This document shows positions 50,510 to 61,527 of a DNA stretch of 64,000 bases, piece after piece. Under the pieces are notes generated by a model. The model saw only the letters and a program-made list of their open reading frames with translations. It made no database searches and had not been told where the DNA came from. Both the position numbers and the translations under genes were made by a program. The DNA is from Stenotrophomonas maltophilia (lineage in GTDB: Bacteria; Pseudomonadota; Gammaproteobacteria; Xanthomonadales; Xanthomonadaceae): positions 4,402,001 to 4,466,000 of the forward strand of contig NZ_CP037858.1 in NCBI RefSeq assembly GCF_006974125.1. Reading direction: 5' to 3'. How positions within the stretch are numbered: position 1 is the first letter of the stretch; every line of letters begins with the position of its first letter.

Positions 50510-50918
50510 AGCGGAAACGCGACTTCAGATCGTTCGCCTTCAGCTCTTCCACCAGCTCGTTCGTGCTGTCAATACGCGCCTGGGTGCAGAACGAAGAATT
50601 GCTGCGGATCTGTGCCTCGTGGAAACCGACACCGACGATTTCCTGCATCACGGGGTCCTGATCGAACTTCTTCGCGAGGTAGTCCAGGGCGGCACCTTCA
50701 TCGACGCTGACCTTGCAGGCGCGTGCCGCGGCCAGGCGTGACCACGCGAACTGCAGGTCCGGATCCCAGCCCATGGCGTCCTCGCCAGTGAAGCCGTTGT
50801 CGAAATGGTAGGCATAGACCTCGCTGGAAATCCGCTTGGCCTTCATGCCGCCGTGGCCGGAGTAGGCCTGGGCCACCATGGGCAGCAGCAGCGCGGCGAG
50901 GAACATCATTTTCTTCAT
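50508..50918 (-). CDS. Small secreted protein of unknown function
   Basis: A protein of 136 residues. A signal peptide (AALLLPMVAQA) is followed by a helical, acidic protein. Two Cys remain in the mature part (RACKVSVD and SFCTQARID), so one disulfide is possible. I do not recognise a family. The gene is monocistronic, with the TonB-receptor terminator at its 3' end. Confidence 0.65.
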   Translation of the reverse strand: MKKMMFLAALLLPMVAQAYSGHGGMKAKRISSEVYAYHFDNGFTGEDAMGWDPDLQFAWSRLAAARACKVSVDEGAALDYLAKKFDQDPVMQEIVGVGFHEAQIRSNSSFCTQARIDSTNELVEELKANDLKSRFR

Positions 50919-51020
50919 GCAGCCATCGTCCTGATTGAAATGCGTGCAGGATTCTAGCCAGCCGGCCGCGCGGTGTACCAGCCACTTCGCGCGTACCGTT
51001 GCATTGCACGCATGCGCGCT

Positions 51021-51039
51021 CGCCGGGCATGGCCCGGCG

Positions 51040-51043
<4 letters not shown>
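51021..51043 (-). repeat. REP variant CGCCGGGC-AT-GGCCCGGCG with CTAC end
   Basis: A minus-strand unit whose right end overlaps the last codons of the small gene at 51040. Its partner-like copy in opposite orientation is at 51931-51953. Confidence 0.65.
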
Positions 51044-51928
<885 letters not shown>

Positions 51929-51930
51929 CG

Positions 51931-51953
51931 GTAGCGCCGGGCCATGCCCGGCG
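51931..51953 (+). repeat. GTAG-REP variant
   Basis: GTAGCGCCGGGC-CAT-GCCCGGCG begins 3 bp after the stop of the small charged-protein gene. It lies between that gene and the convergent TonB receptor. Confidence 0.8.
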
Positions 51954-51970
51954 AGCGCAGCGGTCCCGCG

Positions 51971-54061
51971 CTAACGCCACGACCACTGCACACCCACGCT
52001 GGCCCGCCGCCCCGGCCCGGGCTCGTAGAAGCGCCCGTTGCCGTCATTGACGATCACCGAGCCGATGTAGGCCTGGTCCAACACGTTCTCCAGCCGCGCG
52101 AAGGCGCGCAGCTCGCCACCCGGCAAGGCCCAGCGGCGCCCGCCTTCCAGGTGCAGCAGGGCGAAACCGGGCGCGCGCGCCGTAGCCACGTCATTGACCA
52201 CGGTATCGGTGCTGGCCGAGGCCTCCAGCGCCCACTGCCAGTCGGCGGGGCTCCACTGCAGGCGGGCGAAGGCCTGCTGGCGTGGCACACCGGGCAGGCG
52301 GTTGCCCGCCGCGACCACGTTGTTCGAGGTCAGGTACGGCGAGCGCACCTGCGCCTGCAGCCAGGTCCACGCCAGCTGCAGTTCCAGCTGTTCGGCCAGC
52401 GGTTGTCGGTACTGCAGTTCCACGCCCTGGCGGCGGGTGCGGCCAATGTTGCGATAGGTGCTGCGCCCGCCGATGTTGCTGGCAACTGCCAGCTCATCGT
52501 CGGTATCTGCGCGGAACAGGCTGATATCGAGTTGGGTTCCATCCTGTGCGTGCCATTTGCTGCCCACTTCCAGGCTGCGGCTGCGCGCCGCCGCCAGATC
52601 CAGCGCCAATCCCGCCTGACCGTCGGCGCGATAGCCCAGTTCGTTGAAGGTGGGGGTCTCGAAACCACGTCCCACCGCCGCGTGCAGCCGCCACTGCGGG
52701 CTGGCCTCGAAGCTGATCCCGGCCGCCGGCGTGGTGGCCTGGTAGCGCCGACGGCCGCTGTCATCCGGGTTGCGCCCGGTGATGTAGCGGTCGTCCGAGT
52801 CGAAGCGCACGGTGCTGCGGCGCAGGCCGGCCAGCAGCGACCAGCGCGGGCTCCATTGCCACCAGGCCTGGGCGAACTGGTCCACGTTCTGCACGACGTC
52901 GATCTGGTCACGACGCAGCCGCCCACGCACGCCCAGGGCGGTGCCGATGAAGTTCTCGTAGCCGGTGCGATGCTGGCGCTGGCGATCGGCGCTGAGCCCG
53001 GCCACCAGATCCAGGGGGCGGCCGGCAAGGTCACCATGCCACCCCCAGCGCGCGTCCAGTCCGCCGTAGCCGCCCTCCAGATCGATCACCCCGCCGGCAT
53101 GCAGCGGATTGGCCTGCGCAGTCGGCGGAATCGGCAGGTACTGGCGCACCGCGCGCTGTCCGGCATAGCCCATCAACTGCCAGCGCTGCGCTCCCGTTTC
53201 ACGGGTCCAGCGCAGGCCGGCCTGCTGCTGGCGCACCGATTTGCGGGTGTTGTACTGGTGCGCCACCGCCGTGGCCTGGCGCGGATCAGCCGCCACCTGG
53301 GCACGGGTCAGGCCCAGCGGATCCTGCGCATCTGGTGCTTCCAGTGCGTTGAGCAGCAGCTCCAGCCGCCCACCGCCCAGCTCTCCACCGATGCGTGCGT
53401 TGAGCGATTCACGGCGCGCGCGGCTGTGGTCCCGCCAGCCATCGGTGCGGAAGTGATTGGCGGCGATGTTGTAGTCCAGCACTTGGCCGGCACCCTTCAG
53501 CTGCGCACCGACACTGAGTGTGCTGTCGGCGCCGGCATTCACGCGCAACCGCCACGGGTCGCCGGCCTGGCCCTGCGCGCTCCAGACCTGCAGCACGCCG
53601 CCGGAGGAATTGCCGTACAGCGCCGAGAACGGCCCGCGCAGCACCTCGATGCGTTCGGCGCCCAACAGGCTGGCATGCGACAGCTGGCCCTGGCCATCGG
53701 GCATGGTCGCGGGCACCCCGTCGATCAACACCCGCACCCCGCGCACCCCGAAGGTCGAGCGCGCGCCGAAGCCACGGATCGACAGCTGCGTGTCCTGGGC
53801 GAAGTTCTGCCGGTCGCGCGCCAGCAGCCCTGGTACCCCGGCCAGCGCCTCGGACAGCTGCGCGCCGGTGCCCGCGCGGCTGGCATCGATCCAGACCGTA
53901 TCCTGGCTGGCCGGCAGCGCGAACGGGTCGATGCCCGGCACCCGTGCGGCCTGTACCTGCACCGCAGGCAGGGCGGTGGGCGCAGGCTCGGCCACCGCCG
54001 CCCAGGGCGACAGCAGCAGGGCGGACAGCGGCAGGCAACGGCGTCGTGCGGCGGGATTCAT
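51971..54061 (-). CDS. TonB-dependent receptor (FecA/ferric-citrate-like plug type)
   Basis: A protein of 696 residues. A signal peptide (ending about AAVAEP) precedes a plug with TALPAVQVQAARV and the blocks SIRGFGARSTFGVRGVRVLIDG and RIEVLRGPFSALYGNSSGG. The barrel ends in Trp-Arg (GVQWSWR) rather than Phe. The barrel has the group feature TPTFNELGYRADG. FecA-like barrels take up ferric-citrate or related complexes, but no regulator or Fur box is adjacent. Substrate unknown. Confidence 0.9.
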   Translation of the reverse strand: MNPAARRRCLPLSALLLSPWAAVAEPAPTALPAVQVQAARVPGIDPFALPASQDTVWIDASRAGTGAQLSEALAGVPGLLARDRQNFAQDTQLSIRGFGARSTFGVRGVRVLIDGVPATMPDGQGQLSHASLLGAERIEVLRGPFSALYGNSSGGVLQVWSAQGQAGDPWRLRVNAGADSTLSVGAQLKGAGQVLDYNIAANHFRTDGWRDHSRARRESLNARIGGELGGGRLELLLNALEAPDAQDPLGLTRAQVAADPRQATAVAHQYNTRKSVRQQQAGLRWTRETGAQRWQLMGYAGQRAVRQYLPIPPTAQANPLHAGGVIDLEGGYGGLDARWGWHGDLAGRPLDLVAGLSADRQRQHRTGYENFIGTALGVRGRLRRDQIDVVQNVDQFAQAWWQWSPRWSLLAGLRRSTVRFDSDDRYITGRNPDDSGRRRYQATTPAAGISFEASPQWRLHAAVGRGFETPTFNELGYRADGQAGLALDLAAARSRSLEVGSKWHAQDGTQLDISLFRADTDDELAVASNIGGRSTYRNIGRTRRQGVELQYRQPLAEQLELQLAWTWLQAQVRSPYLTSNNVVAAGNRLPGVPRQQAFARLQWSPADWQWALEASASTDTVVNDVATARAPGFALLHLEGGRRWALPGGELRAFARLENVLDQAYIGSVIVNDGNGRFYEPGPGRRASVGVQWSWR

Positions 54062-54232
54062 GATTCAGGTTGATGGATCGGGCGGCAACGCATGCCATGG
54101 TACGGGGCCGCGGATGACGATGGCGGCGGCCAGCCCCGGCAGGCTTTGTTACGATGGGCTGTTTCCGGCTGAAAAGCCGCAGACCGCGTGGCGCAATTCC
54201 TCCCCCTTTCCGTCTACCGAACGAGTACCGCC

Positions 54233-55435
54233 GTGTCCTTCTTTGCAAACGTGGAACTGGTCCCAGGCGACCCGATCCTGGGCCTGACCGAGGCGTACAA
54301 CGCCGACAGCCGCCCGACCAAGGTCAACCTGGGTGTGGGCATCTACTACGACGAGAGCGGCCGCATTCCGCTGCTGCGCGCCGTCAAGCAGATCGAGCAG
54401 CAGCTCGCCGCTGAAGCCAAACCGCGCGGCTACCTGCCGATCGATGGCCTGCCGGCGTACACGCAGGCCACGCGTGAGCTGGTGTTCGGCAAGGATTCGC
54501 CGCTGCTGGCCGCCGGCCGCGTCACCACCGCACAGACCGTCGGTGGCAGCGGTGCGCTGCGCGTCGGCGCCGACGTGCTGAAGAAGCTGCTGCCGCACGC
54601 CACCGTTGCGCTGAGCAATCCGAGCTGGGAAAACCACCGCGCCGTGTTCAGCGCGGCCGGCTTCGAGGTGGTGGATTACACCTATTTCGACCCGACCACC
54701 CACGGTGTCAACTTCGACGGCCTGCTGGCCGACCTGGGCAAGCTGGAAGCCGGCACCGTGGTGCTGCTGCATGCCTGCTGCCACAACCCCACCGGTGCCG
54801 ACCTTACCGTCACCCAGTGGAAGCAGGTCGCCCAGCTGCTGAAGGACCGCCAGCTGTTCCCCTTCATCGACATGGCCTACCAGGGCTTCGACAAGGGCAT
54901 CGAGCAGGACGGCGCAGCGGTGCGCATCATCGCCGAAGCCGGCATTGACAGCTTCATCGTGGCCAACTCGTACTCCAAGTCGTTCTCGCTGTATGGCGAG
55001 CGCGTGGGTGCGCTGTCGATGGTGGCGCCGACCGCCGCTGACGCCAAGGCCGTGCAGTCGCAGGTCAAGCGTGTGATCCGCACCATCTACTCCAGCCCGT
55101 CCACCCACGGTGCTGCGCTGGTTGCCGGCGTGCTGACCAACCCGGAACTGCGCGCGATGTGGGAGCAGGAGCTGACCGAGATGCGCGAGCGCATCCACGC
55201 ACTGCGCCAGGGCCTGGTCGAGAAGCTGGCCGCTGCAGGTGCACCGCAGTTCGGCTTCATCAATGAACAGGCCGGCATGTTCTCCTACTCCGGCCTGAGC
55301 CGTGAGCAGGTCGAACGCCTGCGCGACGAGTTCGGCATCTACGCCGTCGGCACCGGCCGCATCTGCGTGGCCGCGCTGAACCAGAACAACCTGGAGTACG
55401 TCGCCAAGGCCGTGGCCACCGTCGCCAAGGGCTGA
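54233..55435 (+). CDS. tyrB: Aromatic amino acid aminotransferase
   Basis: A protein of 400 residues from the GTG at 54233; E. coli TyrB has 397. An in-frame GTG at 54188 lies before the conserved start and is less likely. The PLP Lys is K249 ([15 protein letters not shown]), with D213 and N185 (CCHNPTG) and R257 completing the class I site. It transfers the amino group among phenylalanine, tyrosine and aspartate. Its product links to phhA, and a clear terminator follows. Confidence 0.92.
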   Translation: MSFFANVELVPGDPILGLTEAYNADSRPTKVNLGVGIYYDESGRIPLLRAVKQIEQQLAAEAKPRGYLPIDGLPAYTQATRELVFGKDSPLLAAGRVTTAQTVGGSGALRVGADVLKKLLPHATVALSNPSWENHRAVFSAAGFEVVDYTYFDPTTHGVNFDGLLADLGKLEAGTVVLLHACCHNPTGADLTVTQWKQVAQLLKDRQLFPFIDMAYQGFDKGIEQDGAAVRIIAEAGIDSFIVANSYSKSFSLYGERVGALSMVAPTAADAKAVQSQVKRVIRTIYSSPSTHGAALVAGVLTNPELRAMWEQELTEMRERIHALRQGLVEKLAAAGAPQFGFINEQAGMFSYSGLSREQVERLRDEFGIYAVGTGRICVAALNQNNLEYVAKAVATVAKG

Positions 55436-55461
55436 AGCAACACTGCACTGGTTTGAGAACA

Positions 55462-55488
55462 AGGGCGCCGAAAGGCGCCTTTGTTTTT
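55462..55488 (+). terminator. Terminator of tyrB
   Basis: A 9-bp stem (AGGGCGCC / GGCGCCTT with GAAA loop) followed by TTTGTTTTT, ending about 50 bp after the tyrB stop. The GNRA-type loop adds stability. Confidence 0.8.
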
Positions 55489-55547
55489 GCTTCTGCTTTG
55501 CCTGTGCCTTTGCCACACCCTCCGCGCTCGCGGCGAACCCTGAAGCG

Positions 55548-55732
55548 CAGGGCGAGGTACACCGTGGCCAGGACCGTAAGGCGCATGGATGCGCCGACCG
55601 AGCCCCCATGGGTGAGGGCGCTTTGCCTGCGAGGCATGCCTCGCAAGCGCCAGAACGCACAGCCGCCAGCGGCTGGGCCGGACCACGGAGTGGGGTTTAC
55701 GGCGTGTCCTGGCCACGGTGTACCTCGCCCTG
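55548..55732 (+). repeat. Long-arm palindromic element E, core split by a 79-nt insertion
   Basis: Arms 55548-55574 and 55706-55732 pair perfectly over 27 bp. The core is in two pieces: 55575-55611 (37 nt) and 55691-55705 (15 nt), which join to a 52-nt core like the others. The 79-nt insert (55612-55690) contains its own stem, GGCGCTT...AAGCGCC around GCGAGGC/GCCTCGC. Hairpin 1 (GGCGC-ATGGAT-GCGCC) is intact, while hairpin 2 is cut by the insertion. It lies between tyrB and fbp, in sense with both. No gene is seen in the rest of this 424-bp gap. Confidence 0.88.
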
Positions 55733-55859
55733 TGCCTCCATCAAGGTAGGCGCCACGAGCGCAACGCATCTGGAAACGATTACGCCTTCCCGCGCTCACG
55801 CACGCGCTGGCCGGACCGGCGACAATAGGCGTTTTCCCGCTACCGAGACCTGCCCGCTC

Positions 55860-56876
55860 ATGTCCCGTACTTCGTTGACCCGCTTCCTGATCCAGGAACA
55901 GCACGCCGGCCGCATCAATGCCGACCTGCGCCAGCTGATCGCGGTCGTCGCCCACGCCTGCACCAGCATCTCCATCGCCGTCAGCAAGGGTGCCCTCGGT
56001 GGCGTACTCGGCGAGGCCGGTACCGGCAACGTGCAGGGCGAAGCGCAGAAAAAGCTGGACGTCATCAGCAACGAGATTCTGCTTGAAGCCAATGCCTGGG
56101 GTGGCCACCTCGCCGCCTGCGCCTCGGAGGAAATGGACCACAGCCAGCCGGTGCCGGACATCTACCCGCGCGGTGATTTCCTGCTGCTGTTCGATCCCCT
56201 CGATGGCAGCTCCAACATCGACGTCAACGTCTCCGTCGGTACCATCTTCTCGGTGCTGCGCTGCCCGACCAACGTGGAACTGCCGGGCGATGACGCGTTC
56301 CTGCAGCCGGGCAGCAAGCAGATCGCCGCCGGCTACTGCATCTACGGGCCCAGCACCCAGCTGGTGCTGACCGTCGGCCACGGTACGCACGCTTTCACCC
56401 TCGACCGCGAGAAGGGCGAGTTCGTACTGACCACCGAGAACATGCAGATTCCGGCGGCCACCCAGGAATTCGCTATCAACATGTCCAACCAGCGCCACTG
56501 GGAAGCCCCGATGCAGGCCTACGTCGGTGACCTGCTGGCCGGCAAGGAAGGCGCGCGCGGGAAGAACTTCAACATGCGCTGGATCGCCAGCATGGTCGCC
56601 GACGTGCATCGCATCCTGACCCGCGGCGGCATCTTCATCTATCCGTGGGACAAGAAGGACCCGACCAAGGCCGGCAAGCTGCGCCTGATGTACGAAGCCA
56701 ACCCGATGGGCCTGCTGGTCGAACAGGCCGGCGGCGCCGCCTGGACCGGCCGCGAGCGCATCCTCGACATCCAGCCCGACCAGCTGCACCAGCGCGTGCC
56801 GGTGTTCCTCGGCTCGCGCGAGGAAGTGGCCGAAGCCGTGCGCTACCACCACGCGCACGACGACGCACAGGGCTGA
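55860..56876 (+). CDS. fbp: Fructose-1,6-bisphosphatase class 1
   Basis: A protein of 338 residues that makes fructose-6-phosphate in gluconeogenesis. The metal and phosphate sites are in [19 protein letters not shown] and ASEEMDH, with the substrate loop [23 protein letters not shown]. The class 1 signature (RGGIFIYP...[12 protein letters not shown]) is intact. The start at 55860 is the ATG right after the gap with element E. It is in the same direction as tyrB but has its own region. Confidence 0.96.
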   Translation: MSRTSLTRFLIQEQHAGRINADLRQLIAVVAHACTSISIAVSKGALGGVLGEAGTGNVQGEAQKKLDVISNEILLEANAWGGHLAACASEEMDHSQPVPDIYPRGDFLLLFDPLDGSSNIDVNVSVGTIFSVLRCPTNVELPGDDAFLQPGSKQIAAGYCIYGPSTQLVLTVGHGTHAFTLDREKGEFVLTTENMQIPAATQEFAINMSNQRHWEAPMQAYVGDLLAGKEGARGKNFNMRWIASMVADVHRILTRGGIFIYPWDKKDPTKAGKLRLMYEANPMGLLVEQAGGAAWTGRERILDIQPDQLHQRVPVFLGSREEVAEAVRYHHAHDDAQG

Positions 56877-56984
56877 CGGCCGGTCCTCCGACAACGGTCA
56901 TGGCAGATCGATGACATGACCGTGGGGTGACACCGAGGGCGGCAAACGGCACCATCAAGCTGTTGCCGCCTAAGGAATGCACGC

Positions 56985-57692
56985 ATGCACGAGCAGGGCC
57001 CGGTCGATTTCATCGAAGTCATCCACAACGCGGTCCCCAGCGAGGTCTGCGCGGCGATCGTCGAGCGCATGCGCGCTGCACAGGGCCTGCTGCCAGGCGC
57101 GGTAGGCAGTGGCGTGTTCCCGGAACTCAAGCACAGCAAGGATCTGCGCATCAGCGGCCTGGACGGCTGGCAGGATGTGGACCATCAGCTGCAGCATGCG
57201 GTGTTCAATGGCCTGCTGACTTATCTACGCCGTTATCCACAGGCGTTGATTGCACCACTGATGTTGCAGATCCAGGACAGCAACGGCCAACCGCGACGCC
57301 TGTCTGCCGAGGACTTCCCCGACATGCCGCCACAACAACTGGCGGATCTTGCGCGGACCTGCCTGCGTCCCGGCGCCATCAACCTGCAGTGGTATGCGGC
57401 AGGCGAGGGCGGCTATCCGTACTGGCACTGTGAGCTGTACCCCAAGGATGCGCAGGCCGAGACCCTGCATCGGCACGTGCTGTGGACGCTGTACCTCAAC
57501 GACGAGTTCGAAGAGGGGGAAACCGAGTTCCTGTTCCAGGGGCGGAAGATCGCACCACGCACCGGCAGTTTGTTGATCGCCCCGACGGCGTTTACCCACA
57601 CTCATCGCGGCAACCGGCCGCAGGGGGGCGACAAGTTCATCGCGACGAGCTGGATCCTGTTCCAGAGCGCGCAGAAGTTGTTCGGGGGGTGA
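56985..57692 (+). CDS. 2-oxoglutarate/Fe(II)-dependent oxygenase
   Basis: A protein of 235 residues. The iron triad is H148 and E150 (PYWHCELYP), plus H205 or H207 in THTHRGN; the 2-oxoglutarate-binding residue would be K217 (GGDKFIATSW). Layout fits a prolyl/PKHD-type hydroxylase fold. The metal ligands are His-x-Glu rather than the common His-x-Asp, which is less usual but known. The substrate is unknown and its neighbours do not help. Confidence 0.8.
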   Translation: MHEQGPVDFIEVIHNAVPSEVCAAIVERMRAAQGLLPGAVGSGVFPELKHSKDLRISGLDGWQDVDHQLQHAVFNGLLTYLRRYPQALIAPLMLQIQDSNGQPRRLSAEDFPDMPPQQLADLARTCLRPGAINLQWYAAGEGGYPYWHCELYPKDAQAETLHRHVLWTLYLNDEFEEGETEFLFQGRKIAPRTGSLLIAPTAFTHTHRGNRPQGGDKFIATSWILFQSAQKLFGG

Positions 57693-57749
57693 CCCCGAGC
57701 CTGCTCGACAGCCTCGGATGCAGCGTCGAGCCATGCTCGACTGATCGAC

Positions 57750-58886
57750 TCAGAACAGGCTTCCCTGCGGCGAATCCTTCTTCGGCGGCAACGGCTTCAG
57801 GAACCGGCTGCAATCCAGCTTCGGCCAATGGCTGTTCTGTGCATTGAACCCGAGACGCTTTCGCGCCAGCTTGAAGCGGTTGTTCAACAGCTCCGCATAC
57901 ACGCCCTGGCCACGCATGCGCGTGCCGAACTGGCTGTCGTAGTCCTTGCCGCCGCGCAGCTGCTGGATGGTGCTCATCACGTGTGCAGCGCGATCGGGAT
58001 GATGGGTATCCAGCCAATCGCGGAACAGCGGTGCCACTTCCAGCGGCAGGCGCAGCAGCACATAACCGGCTGTGCTCGCACCTGCGTCGTGTGCGGCCTC
58101 CAGCACGGCTTCCAGTTCGCTGTCGTTGATCCACGGGATCACCGGCGCCACCATCACACCCACCGGAATGCCAGCTTCATGCAGGCGCTTCATCGCGCGC
58201 AGCCGTGCATGCGGTGCCGACGCGCGCGGTTCCAGCTTCGCGGAGAGGTGCGGGTCCAGCGAGGTCACCGAGAAATGCACACTGACCAGGTTCTCCGCAG
58301 CCAGCGGTGCGAGCAGATCGATATCGCGCTCGACCAATGCGTTCTTGGTAATAAGCGAGAACGGATGCTTGGTTTCCAGCATCACGTCGATCAGCTGGCG
58401 GGTCAGCTTGAACTTGCGCTCGATCGGCTGGTACGCGTCGGTGTTGATGCCCAGCGCGATCGGCTGCGGCACGTAGCCCGGCTTCGACAGCTCCTTGCGC
58501 AGCAGTTGCGGCGCATTGGTCTTGGCGAACAGCTTGGTTTCGAAATCCAGGCCCGGCGACAGGTTCAGATAGGCGTGCGAGGGGCGTGCGAAGCAGTAGG
58601 AGCAGCCATGCTCACAACCGCGGTACGGATTCACCGATTGGCTGAAGCCCACGTCCGGCGAGGTGTTGCGGGTGATGATGCTGCGTGCGGTCTCGGCACG
58701 AACCTCGGTGCGCAGACGCGGGGCGAGGAATTCCTCGCTCTCATCCACCGCCCAGCCATCGTCCACCGCCTCGCTGACGGTGCTCTCAAAGCGCCCGGCA
58801 AGGTGGGACGTGGAACCTCGGCCCTTGATCGCGATACCCATTGCGGCAGCGTACGTCGCGGCCGTCTCAGCGGCTGCGACGGCCAT
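57750..58886 (-). CDS. Radical SAM protein, PA0069 family
   Basis: A protein of 378 residues as drawn; Met16 (GIAIKGRG) would fit the family start and give 363. The 4Fe-4S cluster Cys motif is CEHGCSYCFARP. PYRGCEHGCSYC is typical of this group. Family stretches are GINTDAYQPIERK and LVSVHFSVTSLDPHLSAKLEPR. It should be a soluble radical enzyme, of unknown reaction. It is divergent from nothing and convergent with the oxygenase. Confidence 0.88.
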   Translation of the reverse strand: MAVAAAETAATYAAAMGIAIKGRGSTSHLAGRFESTVSEAVDDGWAVDESEEFLAPRLRTEVRAETARSIITRNTSPDVGFSQSVNPYRGCEHGCSYCFARPSHAYLNLSPGLDFETKLFAKTNAPQLLRKELSKPGYVPQPIALGINTDAYQPIERKFKLTRQLIDVMLETKHPFSLITKNALVERDIDLLAPLAAENLVSVHFSVTSLDPHLSAKLEPRASAPHARLRAMKRLHEAGIPVGVMVAPVIPWINDSELEAVLEAAHDAGASTAGYVLLRLPLEVAPLFRDWLDTHHPDRAAHVMSTIQQLRGGKDYDSQFGTRMRGQGVYAELLNNRFKLARKRLGFNAQNSHWPKLDCSRFLKPLPPKKDSPQGSLF

Positions 58887-58913
58887 CTGAAGGGTTCAGC
58901 CCCGCCTGTAGAC

Positions 58914-59657
58914 TCAGAGCAGCGCCAGGTACCCGCGCACCGTGGCGTCCAGCCCCTCGTACAGCGCCTCACCGATCAGCGCGTGGCCGATCGACACCTC
59001 CAGCACGTCCGGCACGTTGGCCAGAAAATCGCGCAGGTTGTCCTGCGACAGGTCGTGGCCGGCGTTCACGCCCAGTCCAACGGCCTGTGCACGGCGTGCG
59101 GCAGTGGCGAACAGCGCCAGCATCGCGTCAGCATCACCAGCCGCATGCGCCTCCGCATAGGGCCCGGTATACAGCTCGATGCGGTCCGCACCCACTTCGG
59201 CCGCCTGCTCCAGCAGCGGGTTGCCGGCGTCGACAAACAGGCTGACCCGGCAGCCCATCGCTTTCAGTTCGGCAATCAGCGGGCGCAGTCGCGCGGCATC
59301 CCGCTCGAAATCGAAACCATGATCGGAGGTGATCTGGCCGTCGCTGTCAGGCACCAGGGTGGCCTGCGCCGGGCGGGTCTGCGCGCACAGCGGCAACAGG
59401 CCGGGGTAACCCTCGCGCGGCGGCGCGAACGGGTTGCCTTCGATGTTGAACTCCACGCCACGGGCACGGGTCAGCGTGGACAGGGCCAGCACGTCCTCGG
59501 CGGTGATGTGGCGGCGGTCCGGTCGCGGGTGCACGGTGATGCCATGTGCGCCGGCATCCAGGCAGGCCTGGGCGGCACGCACCACGTCCGGTTCGGCACC
59601 GCCGCGCGAATTGCGCAGGACGGCGATCTTGTTGACGTTGACGCTGAGCTGGGTCAT
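58914..59657 (-). CDS. pdxJ: Pyridoxine 5'-phosphate synthase
   Basis: A protein of 247 residues (usual ~240) that closes the ring of vitamin B6 using 1-deoxyxylulose-5-phosphate and aminoacetone phosphate. It starts [19 protein letters not shown], with [17 protein letters not shown] and [19 protein letters not shown] as family stretches. It follows a short hydrophobic gene with a 9-bp gap and lies behind cls in one probable transcript. Confidence 0.95.
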   Translation of the reverse strand: MTQLSVNVNKIAVLRNSRGGAEPDVVRAAQACLDAGAHGITVHPRPDRRHITAEDVLALSTLTRARGVEFNIEGNPFAPPREGYPGLLPLCAQTRPAQATLVPDSDGQITSDHGFDFERDAARLRPLIAELKAMGCRVSLFVDAGNPLLEQAAEVGADRIELYTGPYAEAHAAGDADAMLALFATAARRAQAVGLGVNAGHDLSQDNLRDFLANVPDVLEVSIGHALIGEALYEGLDATVRGYLALL

Positions 59658-59666
59658 GGAACGGAA

Positions 59667-59936
59667 CTACTTGGAAAGAGGGGACGGATCGTGGTCGTTG
59701 CGGTCGTCATTGCGGCGGGCCTGGGCCTGCTCGCGCAGGCGGCGCAGTTCCTCGGCGTCGACCAGGGTGGCGGGGTCGCGCTGAAGGTCGCCGAAGCGGG
59801 CGACGTAGCGGCCGCGCACCCAGGCCAGCAGGAAGGCGAGGGCGGCCAGCAGGCACAGGGTCATCAATGCGGCACTGGGCGTCTTCAGGGCGAAGGCAAA
59901 GCAGCCCAGCGCCAGCAGCAGGTACAACCAGTACAT
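59667..59936 (-). CDS. Small membrane protein between cls and pdxJ
   Basis: About 89 residues from the ATG at 59936, with GGGGAG upstream. Two hydrophobic segments (YWLYLLLALGCFAFAL and ALMTLCLLAALAFLLAWV) form a hairpin in the membrane, followed by a charged, Arg- and Asp-rich tail. Function unknown. It starts 40 bp after cls ends and ends 9 bp before pdxJ, so it is part of that operon. Confidence 0.7.
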   Translation of the reverse strand: MYWLYLLLALGCFAFALKTPSAALMTLCLLAALAFLLAWVRGRYVARFGDLQRDPATLVDAEELRRLREQAQARRNDDRNDHDPSPLSK

Positions 59937-59976
59937 AGTCGGGCTCCCCGGATGATCGTCGCAGTGTAGCGCTGCG

Positions 59977-61437
59977 TCAGAGCAGCGGCGAGGCCAGCCG
60001 GGCGAAGGCCTCGGGCAGGCGGTGCAGCCACAACGAGCGGCCGGCCTGGTCGTGCACCCGCGTGGAACGGTCGAATTCGCCCTGCAGCAGTTCGGCCAGC
60101 GCGGCGACGCGGTCACGGTCGCTGATCATCATCGACAGCTCGAAGTTCAGCCGGAAGCTGCGGTGGTCGAAGTTGGCGCTGCCGACGATGCAGACATCGT
60201 CATCGGCGATGAAGGCCTTGGTATGCAGCATGCGCGGGCCGTACTCGTAGATCTTCACCCCGGCGTGCAGCAGTTCGTCGAAATAGGAGCGCGCGGCCTG
60301 GGTGACGAACCAGGAGTCGCTCATCTTCGGCACCAGCAGGCGCACTTCCAGGCCGCCCAGCGCGGCCGAAGTCAGGGCCATCCGCGCTGCTTCGCCGGGC
60401 ACGAAGTAGGGCGTCACCAGCCACACCCGCTCGTGTGCTTCCTGGATCGCCGCCACGTGCAGGCGGTGGATGGTTTCCCAGCCCGAGTCCGGGCCGGAAA
60501 CCAGCACCTGGGCGTTGATCGGGCCATCCGCGCGCAGTGGCATGTCGGCCGGCCAGAGGCGGGCAATGTCGAAGCGCGAATGATCCTGGCCGCTGGCATA
60601 GAGCCAGTCCTCGGCGAACACCAGCTGCAGGCTGCGCACCACGTGGCCGCGGATGCGCATGTGCAGGTCGCGGTAGGCGTCCGGCCTGCGGCTCTCGTCT
60701 TCGTCGTCGGTGATGTTGATGCCACCGGTGAACGCCAGGCGGCCATCGACGATCACCAGCTTGCGGTGGGTGCGCAGGTTCAACCAGGGGCGCTTGAAGG
60801 GCTTCAGCAGCTGCCGCGGATGGAACCAGACCGCCTCGCCGCCGGCATCGACCAGAGGCTGCAGGAAGCGGCGGGGCAGAGCGGAAGAACCCACTGCATC
60901 GAGCAGCAGGCGCACCTGCACGCCGGCCCGCGCGCGCTCGACCAGGGCGTCGCGCAGAGCGGTTCCGGCGTGGTCGGGATTGAAGATGTAGTACTCCAGA
61001 TGCACGTGGTCGCGCGCCTGCGCGACGGCTTCCAGCAAGGCCGCGTAGGTCGCGGCGCCGTCCACCAGCCAAGTCACTTCGGTGGCGCTGCTCGGCGCCA
61101 ATCCTGTCGTGGCCTGGGCGATCTTGGCCAGCTCGGTGCAGTCGGCATCCGGTGGGCAGACATCACTGTAATGCTCCATGCCCGAACGCGCGCGGCCACG
61201 ACGCAGGCGCTGCCGCTTCACCTTCTGCGGGCCCAGCAGGTAGTAGATGAAGAGACCCAGGTAGGGCAGCAGCGCCAGTGACAGGATCCAGCTCAGCGTG
61301 GCGACCGGCTCGCGCTTCTGCAGCATGATCCAGCCCGCCAGCGCGAACAGGTACAGCAGATAGGCCACCGCCAGGATCGTGCCGAGGTGGGCGATGCCAT
61401 CAAGCCAGTGACGCAGGGAGTCGAAGAGGGCGAGCAT
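59977..61437 (-). CDS. cls: Cardiolipin synthase
   Basis: A protein of 486 residues (E. coli ClsA 486). It joins two phosphatidylglycerols into cardiolipin at the inner membrane. Two N-terminal membrane segments (LGTILAVAYLLYLFALAGW; LSWILSLALLPYLGLFIYYL) precede two phospholipase D-type HKD sites: THRKLVIVDG and HTKAFIADDD. Start: ATG 61437; a longer frame upstream exists through a repeat. A palindrome and the exbD2 terminator are at its 5' side. Confidence 0.95.
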   Translation of the reverse strand: MLALFDSLRHWLDGIAHLGTILAVAYLLYLFALAGWIMLQKREPVATLSWILSLALLPYLGLFIYYLLGPQKVKRQRLRRGRARSGMEHYSDVCPPDADCTELAKIAQATTGLAPSSATEVTWLVDGAATYAALLEAVAQARDHVHLEYYIFNPDHAGTALRDALVERARAGVQVRLLLDAVGSSALPRRFLQPLVDAGGEAVWFHPRQLLKPFKRPWLNLRTHRKLVIVDGRLAFTGGINITDDEDESRRPDAYRDLHMRIRGHVVRSLQLVFAEDWLYASGQDHSRFDIARLWPADMPLRADGPINAQVLVSGPDSGWETIHRLHVAAIQEAHERVWLVTPYFVPGEAARMALTSAALGGLEVRLLVPKMSDSWFVTQAARSYFDELLHAGVKIYEYGPRMLHTKAFIADDDVCIVGSANFDHRSFRLNFELSMMISDRDRVAALAELLQGEFDRSTRVHDQAGRSLWLHRLPEAFARLASPLL

Positions 61438-61465
61438 CCACCGATCATAGCGGCGCACGCAACTT

Positions 61466-61511
61466 GATGGGGTCAGATCCCTTTCCTGCGGAAAAGGGAT
61501 CTGACCCCATC
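61466..61511. repeat. GGGGTCAGATCC palindrome, copy 3
   Basis: A 20-bp inverted repeat with one bulged base and a 3-base loop, edged by GATG/CATC, between the cls start and the exbD2 terminator. Sister copies lie at 27.24 and 35.91 kb. Confidence 0.88.
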
Positions 61512-61527
61512 GAGGCACCACAGGCAC

